Part shown: piece by piece, positions 26,751 through 36,460 of the stretch
How the letters are laid out: every line of letters starts with the position of its first letter
How positions within the stretch are numbered: the first letter of the stretch is position 1
Assembly: GCF_000196495.1 (NCBI RefSeq)
Contig: NC_011312.1
Span: forward strand, 806,001-870,000
Reading direction: 5' to 3'
DNA from: Aliivibrio salmonicida LFI1238
GTDB lineage: Bacteria; Pseudomonadota; Gammaproteobacteria; Enterobacterales; Vibrionaceae
Length of the DNA: 64,000 nucleotides
Position numbers and translations under genes: made by a program
The notes under the pieces: generated by a model
The model's database searches: none
What the model was told of the DNA's origin: nothing
What the model saw: only the letters and a program-made list of their open reading frames with translations

Positions 26751-26776
26751 TCCCATCAGCATAGAAGATGGGAGCA
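26751..26776 (-). terminator. Hairpin just after frmA
   Basis: GCTCCCATC and GATGGGAGC form a 9-bp stem at about 26751-26775. The T run on the minus strand is weak, so it may be only a partial terminator between frmA and fghA. Confidence 0.5.
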
Positions 26777-26819
26777 AAATAAAATCAAGTTCTAGTGGTT
26801 TGAGCTAGAATCGAATTTC

Positions 26820-27968
26820 TTATTTATCCATGTGTAGAACAGTACGGATAGATTTACCTTCGTGCATTAAGTCGAACGCTGCGTTTACATCAGCAAGACC
26901 CATTGTGTGAGTGATGAAATCATCAAGAGCGAACTCACCTTGCATGTAACGGTCAACGATACCTGGAAGCTCAGTACGGCCTTTAACGCCACCGAATGCA
27001 GAACCACGCCATACACGACCAGTCACAAGTTGGAACGGACGAGTTGAGATCTCTTGACCAGCACCAGCAACACCGATGATGATTGATTCACCCCAACCTT
27101 TGTGACAACACTCAAGAGCAGCACGCATAACGTGTACGTTACCGATACACTCAAAAGAGTAATCAACGCCGCCGTCAGTCATTTCAACAATCACTTCTTG
27201 AATTGGCTTGTCGAATTTTGTTGGGTTGATGCAATCAGTTGCGCCTAATTTCTTAGCCAGTTCGTATTTGCTTTCGTTCAAGTCAACACCAATGATACGA
27301 CTTGCACCCGCCATTTTTGCGCCGATGATAGCTGAAAGACCAATACCGCCAAGACCGAATACAGCAACTGTGTCGCCTTTTTCAACTTTAGCCGTGTTAA
27401 GAACCGCGCCCATACCCGTAGTTACGCCACAACCTAAAAGACAAACTTCTTCAAGTGGTGCTTCTTTAGATACTTTCGCTAGTGAAATCTCAGGAAGAAC
27501 TGTGAATTCAGAGAACGTAGAGCAACCCATGTAATGGAAGATAGTTTCACCATTAATAGAGAAACGGCTAGTTCCATCAGGCATAAGGCCTTGACCTTGA
27601 GTTTCACGAACTGCTTGGCAAAGGTTAGTTTTACCAGATTTACAGAACTTACATTCGCCACATTCCGCAGTGTAAAGAGGGATAACGTGGTCGCCAACTT
27701 CAACGCTTGTCACGCCTTCGCCGATCATTTCAACAATACCGCCGCCTTCATGGCCTAGGATTGAAGGGAAGATACCTTCTGGATCATCACCAGAAAGAGT
27801 GAATAAGTCAGTGTGACAAACGCCAGTAGCCACGATGCGAACTAATACTTCGCCCGCTTTAGGAAGTTGAACATCCACTTCTTCCATTTTAAGAGGTTCG
27901 CCAGCAGCCCAAGCTACCATTGCTTTAGATTTAATTGATGTTTGACCTGGTTTAATATCAAGAGCCAT
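26820..27968 (-). CDS. frmA: S-(hydroxymethyl)glutathione dehydrogenase (class III ADH)
   Basis: Zinc- and NAD-dependent enzyme that oxidises the formaldehyde-glutathione adduct; it can also reduce S-nitrosoglutathione. Catalytic zinc ligands are Cys51, His73 and Cys180; structural zinc ligands are Cys103, Cys106, Cys109 and Cys117. The NAD fold carries GLGGIG near residue 204. The length is 382. ATG 27968 follows AAGGAAAA. It is divergent from a LysR gene starting at 28157, and is followed by fghA, so the three form the usual formaldehyde module; regulation by the LysR protein is inferred. Confidence 0.96.
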   Translation of the reverse strand: MALDIKPGQTSIKSKAMVAWAAGEPLKMEEVDVQLPKAGEVLVRIVATGVCHTDLFTLSGDDPEGIFPSILGHEGGGIVEMIGEGVTSVEVGDHVIPLYTAECGECKFCKSGKTNLCQAVRETQGQGLMPDGTSRFSINGETIFHYMGCSTFSEFTVLPEISLAKVSKEAPLEEVCLLGCGVTTGMGAVLNTAKVEKGDTVAVFGLGGIGLSAIIGAKMAGASRIIGVDLNESKYELAKKLGATDCINPTKFDKPIQEVIVEMTDGGVDYSFECIGNVHVMRAALECCHKGWGESIIIGVAGAGQEISTRPFQLVTGRVWRGSAFGGVKGRTELPGIVDRYMQGEFALDDFITHTMGLADVNAAFDLMHEGKSIRTVLHMDK

Positions 27969-28156
27969 TGGGTTTTCCTTATTTGGATAATTAGATTGAC
28001 GATATTAATAGATTATTTCATTTTAAGCATAATGCTATTTTTTTTGTGTCCGTCGTCTTGTTGTGTGCCATTATAAATATTTCTCCTCATTTGATAATAC
28101 GGTAGAATGGTAAATAATCTTTACATATACGTAATAATACTAATGAGGGACTGGTT

Positions 28157-29029
28157 GTGATTAATTGGGAAGGGGTAACAGAATTTGTTGCTGTAGCAGA
28201 AGCGCAAAGTTTTACTGGGGCAGCAAAAGCACTGGATACTTCAGTAGCACAAATTAGTCGTAAAGTCGCTGCATTAGAAGAACGTTTATCGATAAAACTT
28301 TTAATACGAACGACTCGAAAAGTATCAGTAACCGAAGCTGGACAAACTTATTACCAACATTGTCGTCATTTAGTTGAAGGCTTAAAACAAGCAGATAGAG
28401 CGATTACTGAATTAAATGCGACCCCTCAAGGGCGTTTAAAAATCACGTCATCAGTCACGTATGGTGAGCAGCTTATCGCGCCATTGCTTAGCGATTTCAT
28501 GCTCATGTATCCACAACTTGAACTTGAACTTGTGTTATCAAATCAAACGTTCGATCTCGTTGAGCAAGATTTTGATTTGGCGATTCGTTTAGGTCGATTA
28601 AGTGATTCAACAATGATGGCAAAACGCTTATCTAGCCGACAAGTACGGGTATGCGCATCGCCTGCTTATATTGAAAAATATGGTGAACCACATACCTTGT
28701 CTGAACTTTCTCAGCATAATTGTTTAGTTGGCAGCTTGCCTATTTGGCGATTCATTGAAAATAAAAAAGAAAAAAGCGTAAGAGTAAAGGGATCGGTTCA
28801 TTGCAATAGTGGCGCAGCCCTAACGAATGCCGCTTTAAAAGGATTAGGCATTGTTCAGTTACCTGATTTTTATGTTCAAGAATCAATGGATAAAGGGGAA
28901 TTAGTCGAAATACTGGTTCCATATAGAGAGCCTAAAGAAGGTATTTGGGCGGTATATCCAAACAATCGACACCTTTCAACAAAAGTTCGTTTATTGGTTG
29001 AGTTCTTAGCAAAAGAGTTAGCAGAATAG
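28157..29029 (+). CDS. LysR-family transcriptional regulator
   Basis: The 290 residues have an N-terminal winged helix (about 1-60, FVAVAEAQSFTGAAKALDTS) and a periplasmic-binding-like effector domain (about 90-290) with the common LRSR-type features ending in VRLLVEFLAKEL. It starts with GTG at 28157, with GAGGGA upstream. It is divergent from frmA with 188 bases between, so it probably controls formaldehyde genes, as LysR proteins beside frmA/adhC do in other Vibrio relatives. tadA starts one base after its stop, and the two may be co-transcribed. Confidence 0.9.
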   Translation: MINWEGVTEFVAVAEAQSFTGAAKALDTSVAQISRKVAALEERLSIKLLIRTTRKVSVTEAGQTYYQHCRHLVEGLKQADRAITELNATPQGRLKITSSVTYGEQLIAPLLSDFMLMYPQLELELVLSNQTFDLVEQDFDLAIRLGRLSDSTMMAKRLSSRQVRVCASPAYIEKYGEPHTLSELSQHNCLVGSLPIWRFIENKKEKSVRVKGSVHCNSGAALTNAALKGLGIVQLPDFYVQESMDKGELVEILVPYREPKEGIWAVYPNNRHLSTKVRLLVEFLAKELAE

Positions 29030-29030
29030 A

Positions 29031-29564
29031 ATGACAGATTTAGACGAGAATAAGAGCGCGACGTTCTATATGCAAAGAGCGATAGAGCTTGCCTCAATCG
29101 CAGAAGGTGAGGGGGAAGTTCCTGTCGGTGCCGTTATTGTGCTCAATGGCGAGATAATAGGAGAAGGCTGGAACCGTTCAATTGGAACTCATGATGCTAC
29201 CGCTCATGCTGAGATGATGGCGATTAAGCAAGCGGGGCAAACCGTTGAGAACTATCGACTGGTTAACGCGACGTTATATGTCACTCTTGAGCCTTGTCCA
29301 ATGTGTGCTGGCGCCATCGTACAGAGTCGAATTAAACAGGTTTTTTTTGGTGCTGCGGATTTAAAAACAGGGGCATCAGGCAGTGTGATTAATTTGTTTA
29401 CCGCAGCCACTGCTTTTCATTTTGTTGAGTGTGAATCTGGATTAATGGCGGATGAGTGTCGTGAACAGCTACAAGCTTTTTTTAAGCGTAGACGAAAAGA
29501 GAAAAAAGAAGAGAAACAATTGCAGCGAGAGGTTGAAAAGAAAGACGAATTAGAGAGTAAATAA
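29031..29564 (+). CDS. tadA: tRNA-specific adenosine deaminase
   Basis: Zinc deaminase that converts A34 to inosine in tRNA-Arg(ACG). The cytidine-deaminase fold is complete: His59 and Glu61 in HAEMMAI, Cys89 and Cys92 in PCPMC. The C-terminal 25 residues are an added charged tail (RRRKEKKEEKQLQ...), which makes the protein 177 residues and a little longer than the core. The start ATG lies one base after the LysR stop. A terminator follows at 29579. Confidence 0.96.
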   Translation: MTDLDENKSATFYMQRAIELASIAEGEGEVPVGAVIVLNGEIIGEGWNRSIGTHDATAHAEMMAIKQAGQTVENYRLVNATLYVTLEPCPMCAGAIVQSRIKQVFFGAADLKTGASGSVINLFTAATAFHFVECESGLMADECREQLQAFFKRRRKEKKEEKQLQREVEKKDELESK

Positions 29565-29578
29565 CAGAAAGCAGAGAC

Positions 29579-29611
29579 AAAAAGGCAAGTTCACGGTTAA
29601 TTTGCCTTTTT
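29579..29611 (+). terminator. Terminator after tadA
   Basis: AAAAAGGCAA (29579-29588) pairs with TTGCCTTTTT (29602-29611) around a 13-base loop. Confidence 0.75.
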
Positions 29612-29643
29612 AAAGTGCGTTAACAAAGGACGAATAAAGGTAA

Positions 29644-29802
29644 TTAACGACAAAAGAGCGCTTCATTTTCATCAAAAAGAGACAGTGCATAAGTGCGTTG
29701 GCGATGAAGTACTTTTTTATGGTTATTTAATAATTTACGTCGACGCTGAGTACTTCCCCTAAGCGAGGTTTGTGTTTTTAGTTTTCTTCTATTAGAGATC
29801 AT
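29644..29802 (-). CDS. Small basic protein of 52 residues, unknown function
   Basis: I do not recognise this protein. The frame runs from ATG 29802 to TAA 29644 and starts MISNRRKLKTQTSLRG, with a central run of Arg and Lys (STQRRRKLLNNHKK) and an acidic patch FDENEAL near the end. The ribosome site is very strong: AAGGGGGAG ends 2 bases before the ATG on the minus strand. No signal peptide or membrane helix is visible. It lies alone between tadA and mltF, 170 bases after the mltF stop on the same strand. A basic nucleic-acid-binding or ribosome-associated role would be a guess. Confidence 0.55.
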   Translation of the reverse strand: MISNRRKLKTQTSLRGSTQRRRKLLNNHKKVLHRQRTYALSLFDENEALFCR

Positions 29803-29972
29803 TGCTCCCCCTTCCATTTAACAAGCAAAAAATTAAGGCCAATTATTTATCCTTAATTCGAGTGATTTTCTAATCTATTTAGCTCAGAGTATGTGGTAAT
29901 TGTTACCGTTATATGAACGTTCTCATCGAGTCAGCCGTTATCATCCTAATGCCTTTTTTATACAGTAACAAA

Positions 29973-31457
29973 TTACTGACTTGAAACTGCGTGGCTTGTC
30001 GTAGACGTTGCTGATGACAATGGAACATCAATGACAGTTAAATCTTCAACAGTGATATCTTCTTGGATTAATTTGTTTGCTTGTTCTTGTTCATAACCAA
30101 TAATACTTTGGTAATAACGACGGATATTTTCAACGTAGTTTTGAGCTTCATCACCACGAGCAAATCCATAGCGAAGGTATTTGTAATAACGTTTCTGGCG
30201 TAACAAAGGCAAATTGTCTTTTACGTCTGTCCATGAGTTAGGATCCCCCCCTAATCGTTGTGTTAAACGACGGGCGTCCATCATGTGTCCGAAACCAATG
30301 TTATAAGACGCTAAGGCAAACCAAATTTTCTCATGTTCGGTAATTGAATCTGGTACACGTTTTACTATACGACGTAAATACTCAGCTCCCCCGCGAATGC
30401 TTTCTTCTGGATCTAATCGATTTTTAACCCCAACAGATTGAGCCGTTGGTAAGGTGAGCATCATCATGCCACGCACACCTGTAGGAGATTTAGCAACAGG
30501 GTTCCAATGTGATTCTTGGTATGAGAGAGCGGCTAAGAAACGCCAATCAAAATCCCCGGCGTATTTTTTAAATAAAGGTTCCCATTTCGGTAACTTACTT
30601 TCTAGTGAACGAATGAAAGCACGTGTATCAACGTAATCGAACGTTTCTACGTGACCAAAATATTTTTCTTCTAGTAATGCTAATTTACCACTGCTTTTTA
30701 GCTCACCAAAAAACTCAATCAATAATGCCTGAAGGCTATCGTCTTCTGTTTTTTGTAAGAACCAAGCGATAGGTTGATCTTCGGTTAACTCAAAAGCGAC
30801 AGCGAGATCGGGATGAATTCGTTGGGTAAGAGACAGTTCAACCGAATCGGCTAAGGTGTAATGTATTTCACCGCGTGCGACTTGTTTTAATAGTTCACTT
30901 ACATCCGTATTATCTTCTGTAGACCATTCTAATTTTTTATATTTTTCTTTTAATTTTAATAAAGTGCCTTCAAAACTAGAATCTTTCACAATCGTTAAGT
31001 TTTCATCTAATTCTGTGAGGTTTTTGATATTTCGAGGGCGCCAGTTCCCTTTTTTATACACGACCTGTTGACTAACATAATAATAAATTGGTCCGGTACG
31101 AAAGTTTTCTAGACGTTCAGGGGTAATGGTCATATTAGCGGCAACAATATCGAGTTCGTTGCGGTTTAGCGCTGGGAATAAACCTGAATACGTATAAGCA
31201 GGCGTGATTTCTAGTTTTACATTTAGCTTTTCAGCAAAGGCTTTCGCAAGATCATAATCAAGCCCTGTAGGACCGTTCGAGCCAATATAATAAGAGAGTT
31301 GATTGTTTAATGTACTGACTCTTAAGATGCCACGTTCTCTTACTTGCTCTAGTTTTGTTTTTGGTTCTGATTCTACTTGGCAACCCGTTAAGGTAAATAC
31401 AAGCGTAGAAATAACCAGGCAAGATTTTAGAAGACGATAATATCGGATGTGGCTCAA
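29973..31457 (-). CDS. mltF: Membrane-bound lytic murein transglycosylase F
   Basis: Outer-membrane lipoprotein that cleaves peptidoglycan. The signal peptide ends in FTLTGC, with Cys26 lipidated. Next comes a solute-binding-protein-like domain (about 35-275, LRVSTLNNQLSYY...) that regulates activity, then the SLT domain (about 295-460) with the catalytic Glu in LSYQESHWNP and downstream ASYNIGFGH. The length of 494 is usual. It is divergent from purL; 363 bases separate the two starts. Its position beside purL is conserved. Confidence 0.96.
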   Translation of the reverse strand: MSHIRYYRLLKSCLVISTLVFTLTGCQVESEPKTKLEQVRERGILRVSTLNNQLSYYIGSNGPTGLDYDLAKAFAEKLNVKLEITPAYTYSGLFPALNRNELDIVAANMTITPERLENFRTGPIYYYVSQQVVYKKGNWRPRNIKNLTELDENLTIVKDSSFEGTLLKLKEKYKKLEWSTEDNTDVSELLKQVARGEIHYTLADSVELSLTQRIHPDLAVAFELTEDQPIAWFLQKTEDDSLQALLIEFFGELKSSGKLALLEEKYFGHVETFDYVDTRAFIRSLESKLPKWEPLFKKYAGDFDWRFLAALSYQESHWNPVAKSPTGVRGMMMLTLPTAQSVGVKNRLDPEESIRGGAEYLRRIVKRVPDSITEHEKIWFALASYNIGFGHMMDARRLTQRLGGDPNSWTDVKDNLPLLRQKRYYKYLRYGFARGDEAQNYVENIRRYYQSIIGYEQEQANKLIQEDITVEDLTVIDVPLSSATSTTSHAVSSQ

Positions 31458-31637
31458 GTCAGAATGCTCTTTTAAATAAGTAGGGCGTAGTTATATCAAA
31501 TGGGAGAAAAAGAGGCAAAAGCGCAGTAACAAATTAGAACAATAAAGAGAGATTAAGGCCAATATTTGCATCAAGTGTACATTTTATATTCAAATTCATT
31601 AAAACAGAGGGGCGTTTCTCTTTTTTTGAAAAAAAAT

Positions 31638-31688
31638 ACGCAAACGGTTGCTTTGGGTGTTACTTCACAAAACAAAATCCTTTATAAT
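31638..31688 (+). promoter_or_regulatory. purL promoter with PurR operator
   Basis: ACGCAAACGGTTGCTT (31638-31653) matches the PurR consensus ACGCAAACGTTTGCGT at 13 of 16 positions. A perfect -10 TATAAT follows at 31683-31688, with a weak -35 TTACTT at 31660. The rest of the 363-base mltF-purL gap shows no gene. Confidence 0.75.
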
Positions 31689-31820
31689 GCGCTCGCAATA
31701 CCAGAGGTAACATCGGCATAGTCGCTATGTGATTTGAGTAATTAATTGAGTTGATTGCTTTTAACATCATGAAACTATTCCAATATTACCTTTAATTCAT
31801 TGCCAAAGAGACCTAAGTAC

Positions 31821-34800
31821 ATGAGAATTTTGCGTGGTTCACCTGCTCTATCTGTATTTCGTGTTAATAAGCTGCTTGAGCTTTGCCGTGAACTGAGTTT
31901 ACCTGTAACAGGTATTTATGCTGAGTTTGCCCATTTTGCTGATGTAAAAGCTGACCTTGATGCGTCTGAAGTTGAAAAGTTAGAAAAACTACTGACTTAT
32001 GGTCCAACGATTGAAGAACATGAACCTGAAGGGTTGTTGCTTCTTTCTGCCCCTCGTCCGGGTACTATCTCTCCTTGGTCTTCAAAATCTACTGATATCG
32101 CCCATAACTGTGGTTTATCAAATATCGCACGTTTAGAGCGCGGTACTGCTTATTATGTAGAAACCTCTGAAACACTTTCTGAACTTCAATTAGTCGAACT
32201 AAAAGCCATTCTTCATGATCGCATGATGGAAGTGGTCTTTACTGATTTTGAATCGGCAGCGGCATTGTTTACGGTTGCAGAACCGATTCCTTATGCTGAA
32301 GTTGATCTACTTGTCGGTGGTCGTAAAGCGCTAGAAAACGCAAACGTTACCCTAGGTCTTGCATTGGCTGAAGATGAAATCGATTACCTTCTTGAAAGCT
32401 TTACCGAAAAACTAGGTCGCAACCCGACTGACATTGAATTAATGATGTTTGCACAAGCGAACTCAGAGCATTGTCGCCACAAGATTTTCAATGCAGATTG
32501 GACTATTGATGGTGTGAAACAAGATAAAACCTTGTTCAAAATGATCAAAAACACCTTTGAAGTTACCCCTGAGCATGTACTTTCTGCTTACAAAGATAAT
32601 GCCGCTGTAATGACGGGGTCAACCGTTGGTCGCTTTTTCCCTGATCCAGAAACACGCCAGTACAACTACCACCAAGAGAAAACACATATCTTGATGAAAG
32701 TGGAAACCCATAACCACCCAACGGCAATTTCTCCTTGGCCGGGTGCATCAACAGGTTCTGGTGGTGAAATTCGTGATGAAGGCGCAACTGGTATTGGTGG
32801 TAAACCAAAAGCTGGTTTGGTTGGTTTCTCTGTATCTAATTTAAAAATCCCTAACTTTGTTCAACCATGGGAAACGGATTTTGGTAAGCCAAGCCGTATC
32901 GTAACCGCGCTTGATATTATGCTTGAAGGTCCTCTAGGCGGCGCAGCATTTAACAATGAATTTGGTCGTCCAAATCTATTAGGTTACTTCCGTACTTACG
33001 AAGAAAAAGTAAATTCACACAATGGTGAAGAAGTTCGTGGTTACCACAAACCAATCATGCTTGCGGGTGGTTTAGGTAATATCCGTGATGATCATGTTCA
33101 GAAGAAAGAGATCCCTGTGGGCGCAAGCTTAATTGTTCTTGGTGGTCCAGCAATGAACATCGGTCTTGGTGGTGGTGCTGCATCGTCAATGGCATCAGGT
33201 CAATCGGCTGAAGATCTTGATTTTGCTTCAGTGCAACGTGAAAACCCAGAAATGGAACGTCGTTGTCAGGAAGTTATCGACCGTTGTTGGCAGCTTGGTG
33301 ATGCAAACCCAATTGCATTTATCCACGATGTAGGCGCAGGTGGTATTTCAAACGCATTACCTGAGCTTGTTGATGATGGTGAACGTGGTGGTATCTTCAA
33401 TCTACGTGATGTACCAAATGATGAGCCGGGCATGAGCCCACTTGAAATTTGGTGTAACGAATCTCAAGAACGTTATGTTATGGCTGTTGCTGATAAAGAT
33501 TTAGCAACGTTTGAAGCGATTTGTAAGCGTGAACGTGCACCTTATGCAGTCGTTGGTAAAGCAACAGAAGAGCGTGATCTAAAATTAGAAGATTCACATT
33601 TCGACAATACGCCAATTGATATGCCAATGGACATCCTTTTAGGTAAGACACCTAAGATGCACCGCGATGCTAAGACACTAAAAGCAAATAACTCGGCGCT
33701 TGATTGTTCTGGCATTGAATTGAATGAGGCGATTGAGCGTGTTCTTCGTTTACCTACCGTCGCTGAAAAAACATTCCTAATCACCATTGGCGATCGCTCA
33801 GTAACAGGTCTTGTTGCTCGTGATCAAATGGTTGGTCCTTGGCAGGTTCCTGTTGCGAACTGTGCAGTAACAGCGGCAAGTTATGATACTTACCACGGTG
33901 AAGCGATGTCACTGGGTGAACGTACACCGGTTGCTTTATTAGACTTTGGTGCATCAGCACGCTTAGCGGTTGGTGAGGCCATTACCAACATTGCAGCAAC
34001 GAATGTGGGTGATATTAAACACATTAAACTGTCTGCAAACTGGATGTCTCCAGCGGGTCACCCTGGTGAAGATGCGGGTCTTTATGAAGCAGTTAAAGCC
34101 GTTGGTGAAGAGCTTTGCCCTGCACTTGGTTTGACTATCCCGGTGGGTAAAGACTCAATGTCGATGAAAACCAAATGGGAAGAAAATGGCGAGCAGAAAG
34201 AAGTGACGTCTCCACTTTCTCTTGTCATCACTGCTTTTGCTCGAATTGAAGACGTTCGTAAAACAGTGACTCCTCAGTTAAGAACCGACAAAGGTGAAAC
34301 ATCGTTAGTTCTTATTGACTTGGGCAACGGTAAAAACCGCATGGGTGCAACGGCACTGGCACAAGTTTACAAACAATTGGGTGATAAACCGGCTGATGTC
34401 GATAACGCAGTACAGCTGAAAGGTTTCTACGAAGGCATTCAAACATTGGTTGCTAATGATCAACTAGTGGCTTACCACGATAAGGGCGACGGCGGTTTAT
34501 TTGTAACACTTGCTGAAATGGCGTTTGCTGGTCACTGTGGTGTGAACGCGAATATTGAAGCACTGTTACTTGAATCAGAGAGCAATGAAAATACGCTTGC
34601 TGTGTTGTTCAATGAAGAATTAGGCGCAGTAATTCAAGTTCGTAACGAAGATCTAGATTCCGTTCTATCAACATTAGCAGCAAATGAGCTAGGTGAATGT
34701 TCACACGTTATCGGCTCTGTTGCTGATTCAGACGAGCTAGTGATTAAATCTGGTGAGACGGTTGTCGTTGAACGTAACCGTACTGAGTTACGTACTATTT

Positions 34801-35750
34801 GGGCTGAAACAACACATAAAATGCAAGGATTACGTGATAACCCTGAATGTGCAGACCAAGAACACGAAGCGAAGAAAGACAATTCAGACCCTGGCCTAAA
34901 CGTTAGCCTTAGTTTTGATGTGAACGAAGACATTGCGGCTCCAATCATTGAAGCGGCTATGATCAATAAAGGGGCTAAGCCTAAAATGGCAATCTTGCGT
35001 GAGCAAGGCGTTAACTCACATGTTGAAATGGCAGCAGCGTTTGACCGCGCAGGTTTTGAAGCCACTGATATTCACATGAGTGACATTCTTACTGGCTCTG
35101 CGGTACTTGAAGAGTACAACGGTCTTGTCGCGTGTGGTGGTTTCTCTTACGGTGATGTATTGGGCGCTGGTGAAGGTTGGGCTAAATCGGTTCTGTTCAA
35201 CGAAAAGACTCGTAATCAATTTGAAGATTTCTTCAAACGTGAAGATACGTTCTCTCTAGGTGTATGTAACGGGTGTCAAATGCTGTCTAACTTGCGTGAA
35301 TTGATTCCTGGTGCTGAGTATTGGCCTCGTTTCGTTCGTAATGAATCAGAGCGTTTTGAAGCACGTTTCAGCCTAGTTGAAGTTCAGAAATCTGATTCTG
35401 TTTTCTTCAATGGAATGGAAGGTTCTCGCATGCCTATTGCTGTTTCTCATGGCGAAGGGCGTGTTGAAGTTCGTGATAATGATCACCTAAATGCAATCGA
35501 AAACTCAGGAACTGTTGCGCTACGTTATGTTGATAATAATGGCAATCAGACGCAACAGTACCCGAATAACCCGAACGGTTCACCAAATGCAATAACTGGT
35601 TTAACAACGACGGATGGTCGAGTGACGATCATGATGCCTCACCCTGAGCGTGTCTTCCGTACGGTTGCTAACTCTTGGGCGCCTGAGTCTTGGGGGGAAA
35701 ATGGGGCATGGATGCGTATGTTCCAAAATGCACGTAAGAACATTGGTTGA
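31821..35750 (+). CDS. purL: Phosphoribosylformylglycinamidine synthase
   Basis: Large single-chain FGAM synthase, fourth step of purine synthesis. Domain order: N-terminal linker domain (about 1-215), two PurM-like synthetase halves (about 215-650 and 680-1000; NHPTAISPWPGASTGSGGE is seen in the first), and a class I glutaminase (about 1040-1309) with the nucleophile Cys in GVCNGCQML and His in PHPERVFR. The length is 1309. The frame is open from a TTG at 31800, but the ATG at 31821 gives the family start MRILRGSPALS. Like guaB, it has a PurR-type box. Confidence 0.97.
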   Translation: MRILRGSPALSVFRVNKLLELCRELSLPVTGIYAEFAHFADVKADLDASEVEKLEKLLTYGPTIEEHEPEGLLLLSAPRPGTISPWSSKSTDIAHNCGLSNIARLERGTAYYVETSETLSELQLVELKAILHDRMMEVVFTDFESAAALFTVAEPIPYAEVDLLVGGRKALENANVTLGLALAEDEIDYLLESFTEKLGRNPTDIELMMFAQANSEHCRHKIFNADWTIDGVKQDKTLFKMIKNTFEVTPEHVLSAYKDNAAVMTGSTVGRFFPDPETRQYNYHQEKTHILMKVETHNHPTAISPWPGASTGSGGEIRDEGATGIGGKPKAGLVGFSVSNLKIPNFVQPWETDFGKPSRIVTALDIMLEGPLGGAAFNNEFGRPNLLGYFRTYEEKVNSHNGEEVRGYHKPIMLAGGLGNIRDDHVQKKEIPVGASLIVLGGPAMNIGLGGGAASSMASGQSAEDLDFASVQRENPEMERRCQEVIDRCWQLGDANPIAFIHDVGAGGISNALPELVDDGERGGIFNLRDVPNDEPGMSPLEIWCNESQERYVMAVADKDLATFEAICKRERAPYAVVGKATEERDLKLEDSHFDNTPIDMPMDILLGKTPKMHRDAKTLKANNSALDCSGIELNEAIERVLRLPTVAEKTFLITIGDRSVTGLVARDQMVGPWQVPVANCAVTAASYDTYHGEAMSLGERTPVALLDFGASARLAVGEAITNIAATNVGDIKHIKLSANWMSPAGHPGEDAGLYEAVKAVGEELCPALGLTIPVGKDSMSMKTKWEENGEQKEVTSPLSLVITAFARIEDVRKTVTPQLRTDKGETSLVLIDLGNGKNRMGATALAQVYKQLGDKPADVDNAVQLKGFYEGIQTLVANDQLVAYHDKGDGGLFVTLAEMAFAGHCGVNANIEALLLESESNENTLAVLFNEELGAVIQVRNEDLDSVLSTLAANELGECSHVIGSVADSDELVIKSGETVVVERNRTELRTIWAETTHKMQGLRDNPECADQEHEAKKDNSDPGLNVSLSFDVNEDIAAPIIEAAMINKGAKPKMAILREQGVNSHVEMAAAFDRAGFEATDIHMSDILTGSAVLEEYNGLVACGGFSYGDVLGAGEGWAKSVLFNEKTRNQFEDFFKREDTFSLGVCNGCQMLSNLRELIPGAEYWPRFVRNESERFEARFSLVEVQKSDSVFFNGMEGSRMPIAVSHGEGRVEVRDNDHLNAIENSGTVALRYVDNNGNQTQQYPNNPNGSPNAITGLTTTDGRVTIMMPHPERVFRTVANSWAPESWGENGAWMRMFQNARKNIG

Positions 35751-35872
35751 TTTGCCGTTTTAATGAGCAGGAAATCAAACATTAATTAAAAAATGTGATT
35801 AATTAGAATAAATTTATTTCTAATTTTGTTTTACAATAAGATAAAGGGTTGGGTAAAGACGACTCTTTTATT

Positions 35873-35909
35873 AAAAACCGTTGGGATGAAAATCTCAGCG
35901 GTTTTTTTA
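35873..35909 (+). terminator. Terminator after purL
   Basis: AAAAACCG (35873-35880) and CGGTTTTTTT enclose an inner TTGGGAT / ATCTCAG pairing with a GAAA loop, then T. Confidence 0.8.
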
Positions 35910-35989
35910 TGTGTAAAATATGAGTTATTGGCTTATGCCAATAATTAGGTGTATGGTGTGATCATTCAATGTTACTTAATGAGGTTTTT

Positions 35990-36460
35990 ATGATTTACGC
36001 CATTCCAAGTCATCGAGATAAAATCGCCCCCCATTTTTCTAAAGCTGAGCAGTTTTTAATTCTGGATGATAGAAAAGGAAGGTCTATTTCTATTGATAAT
36101 CCGGCGAAGGTGATTACTGGCTGCAAAGGAAAGAAAGCATTATTGGACATGTTAATAATGAATGGAGTTGAAGCGGTGGTGGTTCGTAATATCGGAGAGC
36201 GATTATTAACTAAGTTATTGAGCCGTAATGTGGATATTTACCAAGCAACAAGAATGAGTCAATTGTCTTCAATTCATCCCTCTGGGTTAGAAAAAATTAT
36301 GGATTGCAGTGCTGCAAAACAATCTATAAATCATTTAAATAAAGTGGGGTGCTCTGAGGGGCGAAAAACAGAAAGAACTCAAGCAAAAATATTAGCGCCT
36401 CGTTTGATTGGAGTAGTCGCTAAAATGCTTAATTTCCGTAAAGGTGAGGAGGGATTATGA
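35990..36460 (+). CDS. NifX/NafY-like domain protein (dinitrogenase Fe-Mo cofactor family)
   Basis: The 156-residue protein starts with a NifX/NifB-C-like fold (about 1-105: MIYAIPSHRDKIAPHFSKAEQF ... GCKGKKALLDMLIMNGVEAVVV, truncated here). Such free-standing domains bind metal clusters in many bacteria without nitrogenase. The tail (about 106-156) holds two Cys and is basic. ATG 35990 with GAGG upstream is preferred to ATG 35969. It overlaps the next gene by 4 bases, and a DUF134 regulator gene lies close on the other strand, a neighbourhood often seen for this family. No nitrogenase genes are present, so a role in metal or redox homeostasis is inferred. Confidence 0.7.
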   Translation: MIYAIPSHRDKIAPHFSKAEQFLILDDRKGRSISIDNPAKVITGCKGKKALLDMLIMNGVEAVVVRNIGERLLTKLLSRNVDIYQATRMSQLSSIHPSGLEKIMDCSAAKQSINHLNKVGCSEGRKTERTQAKILAPRLIGVVAKMLNFRKGEEGL

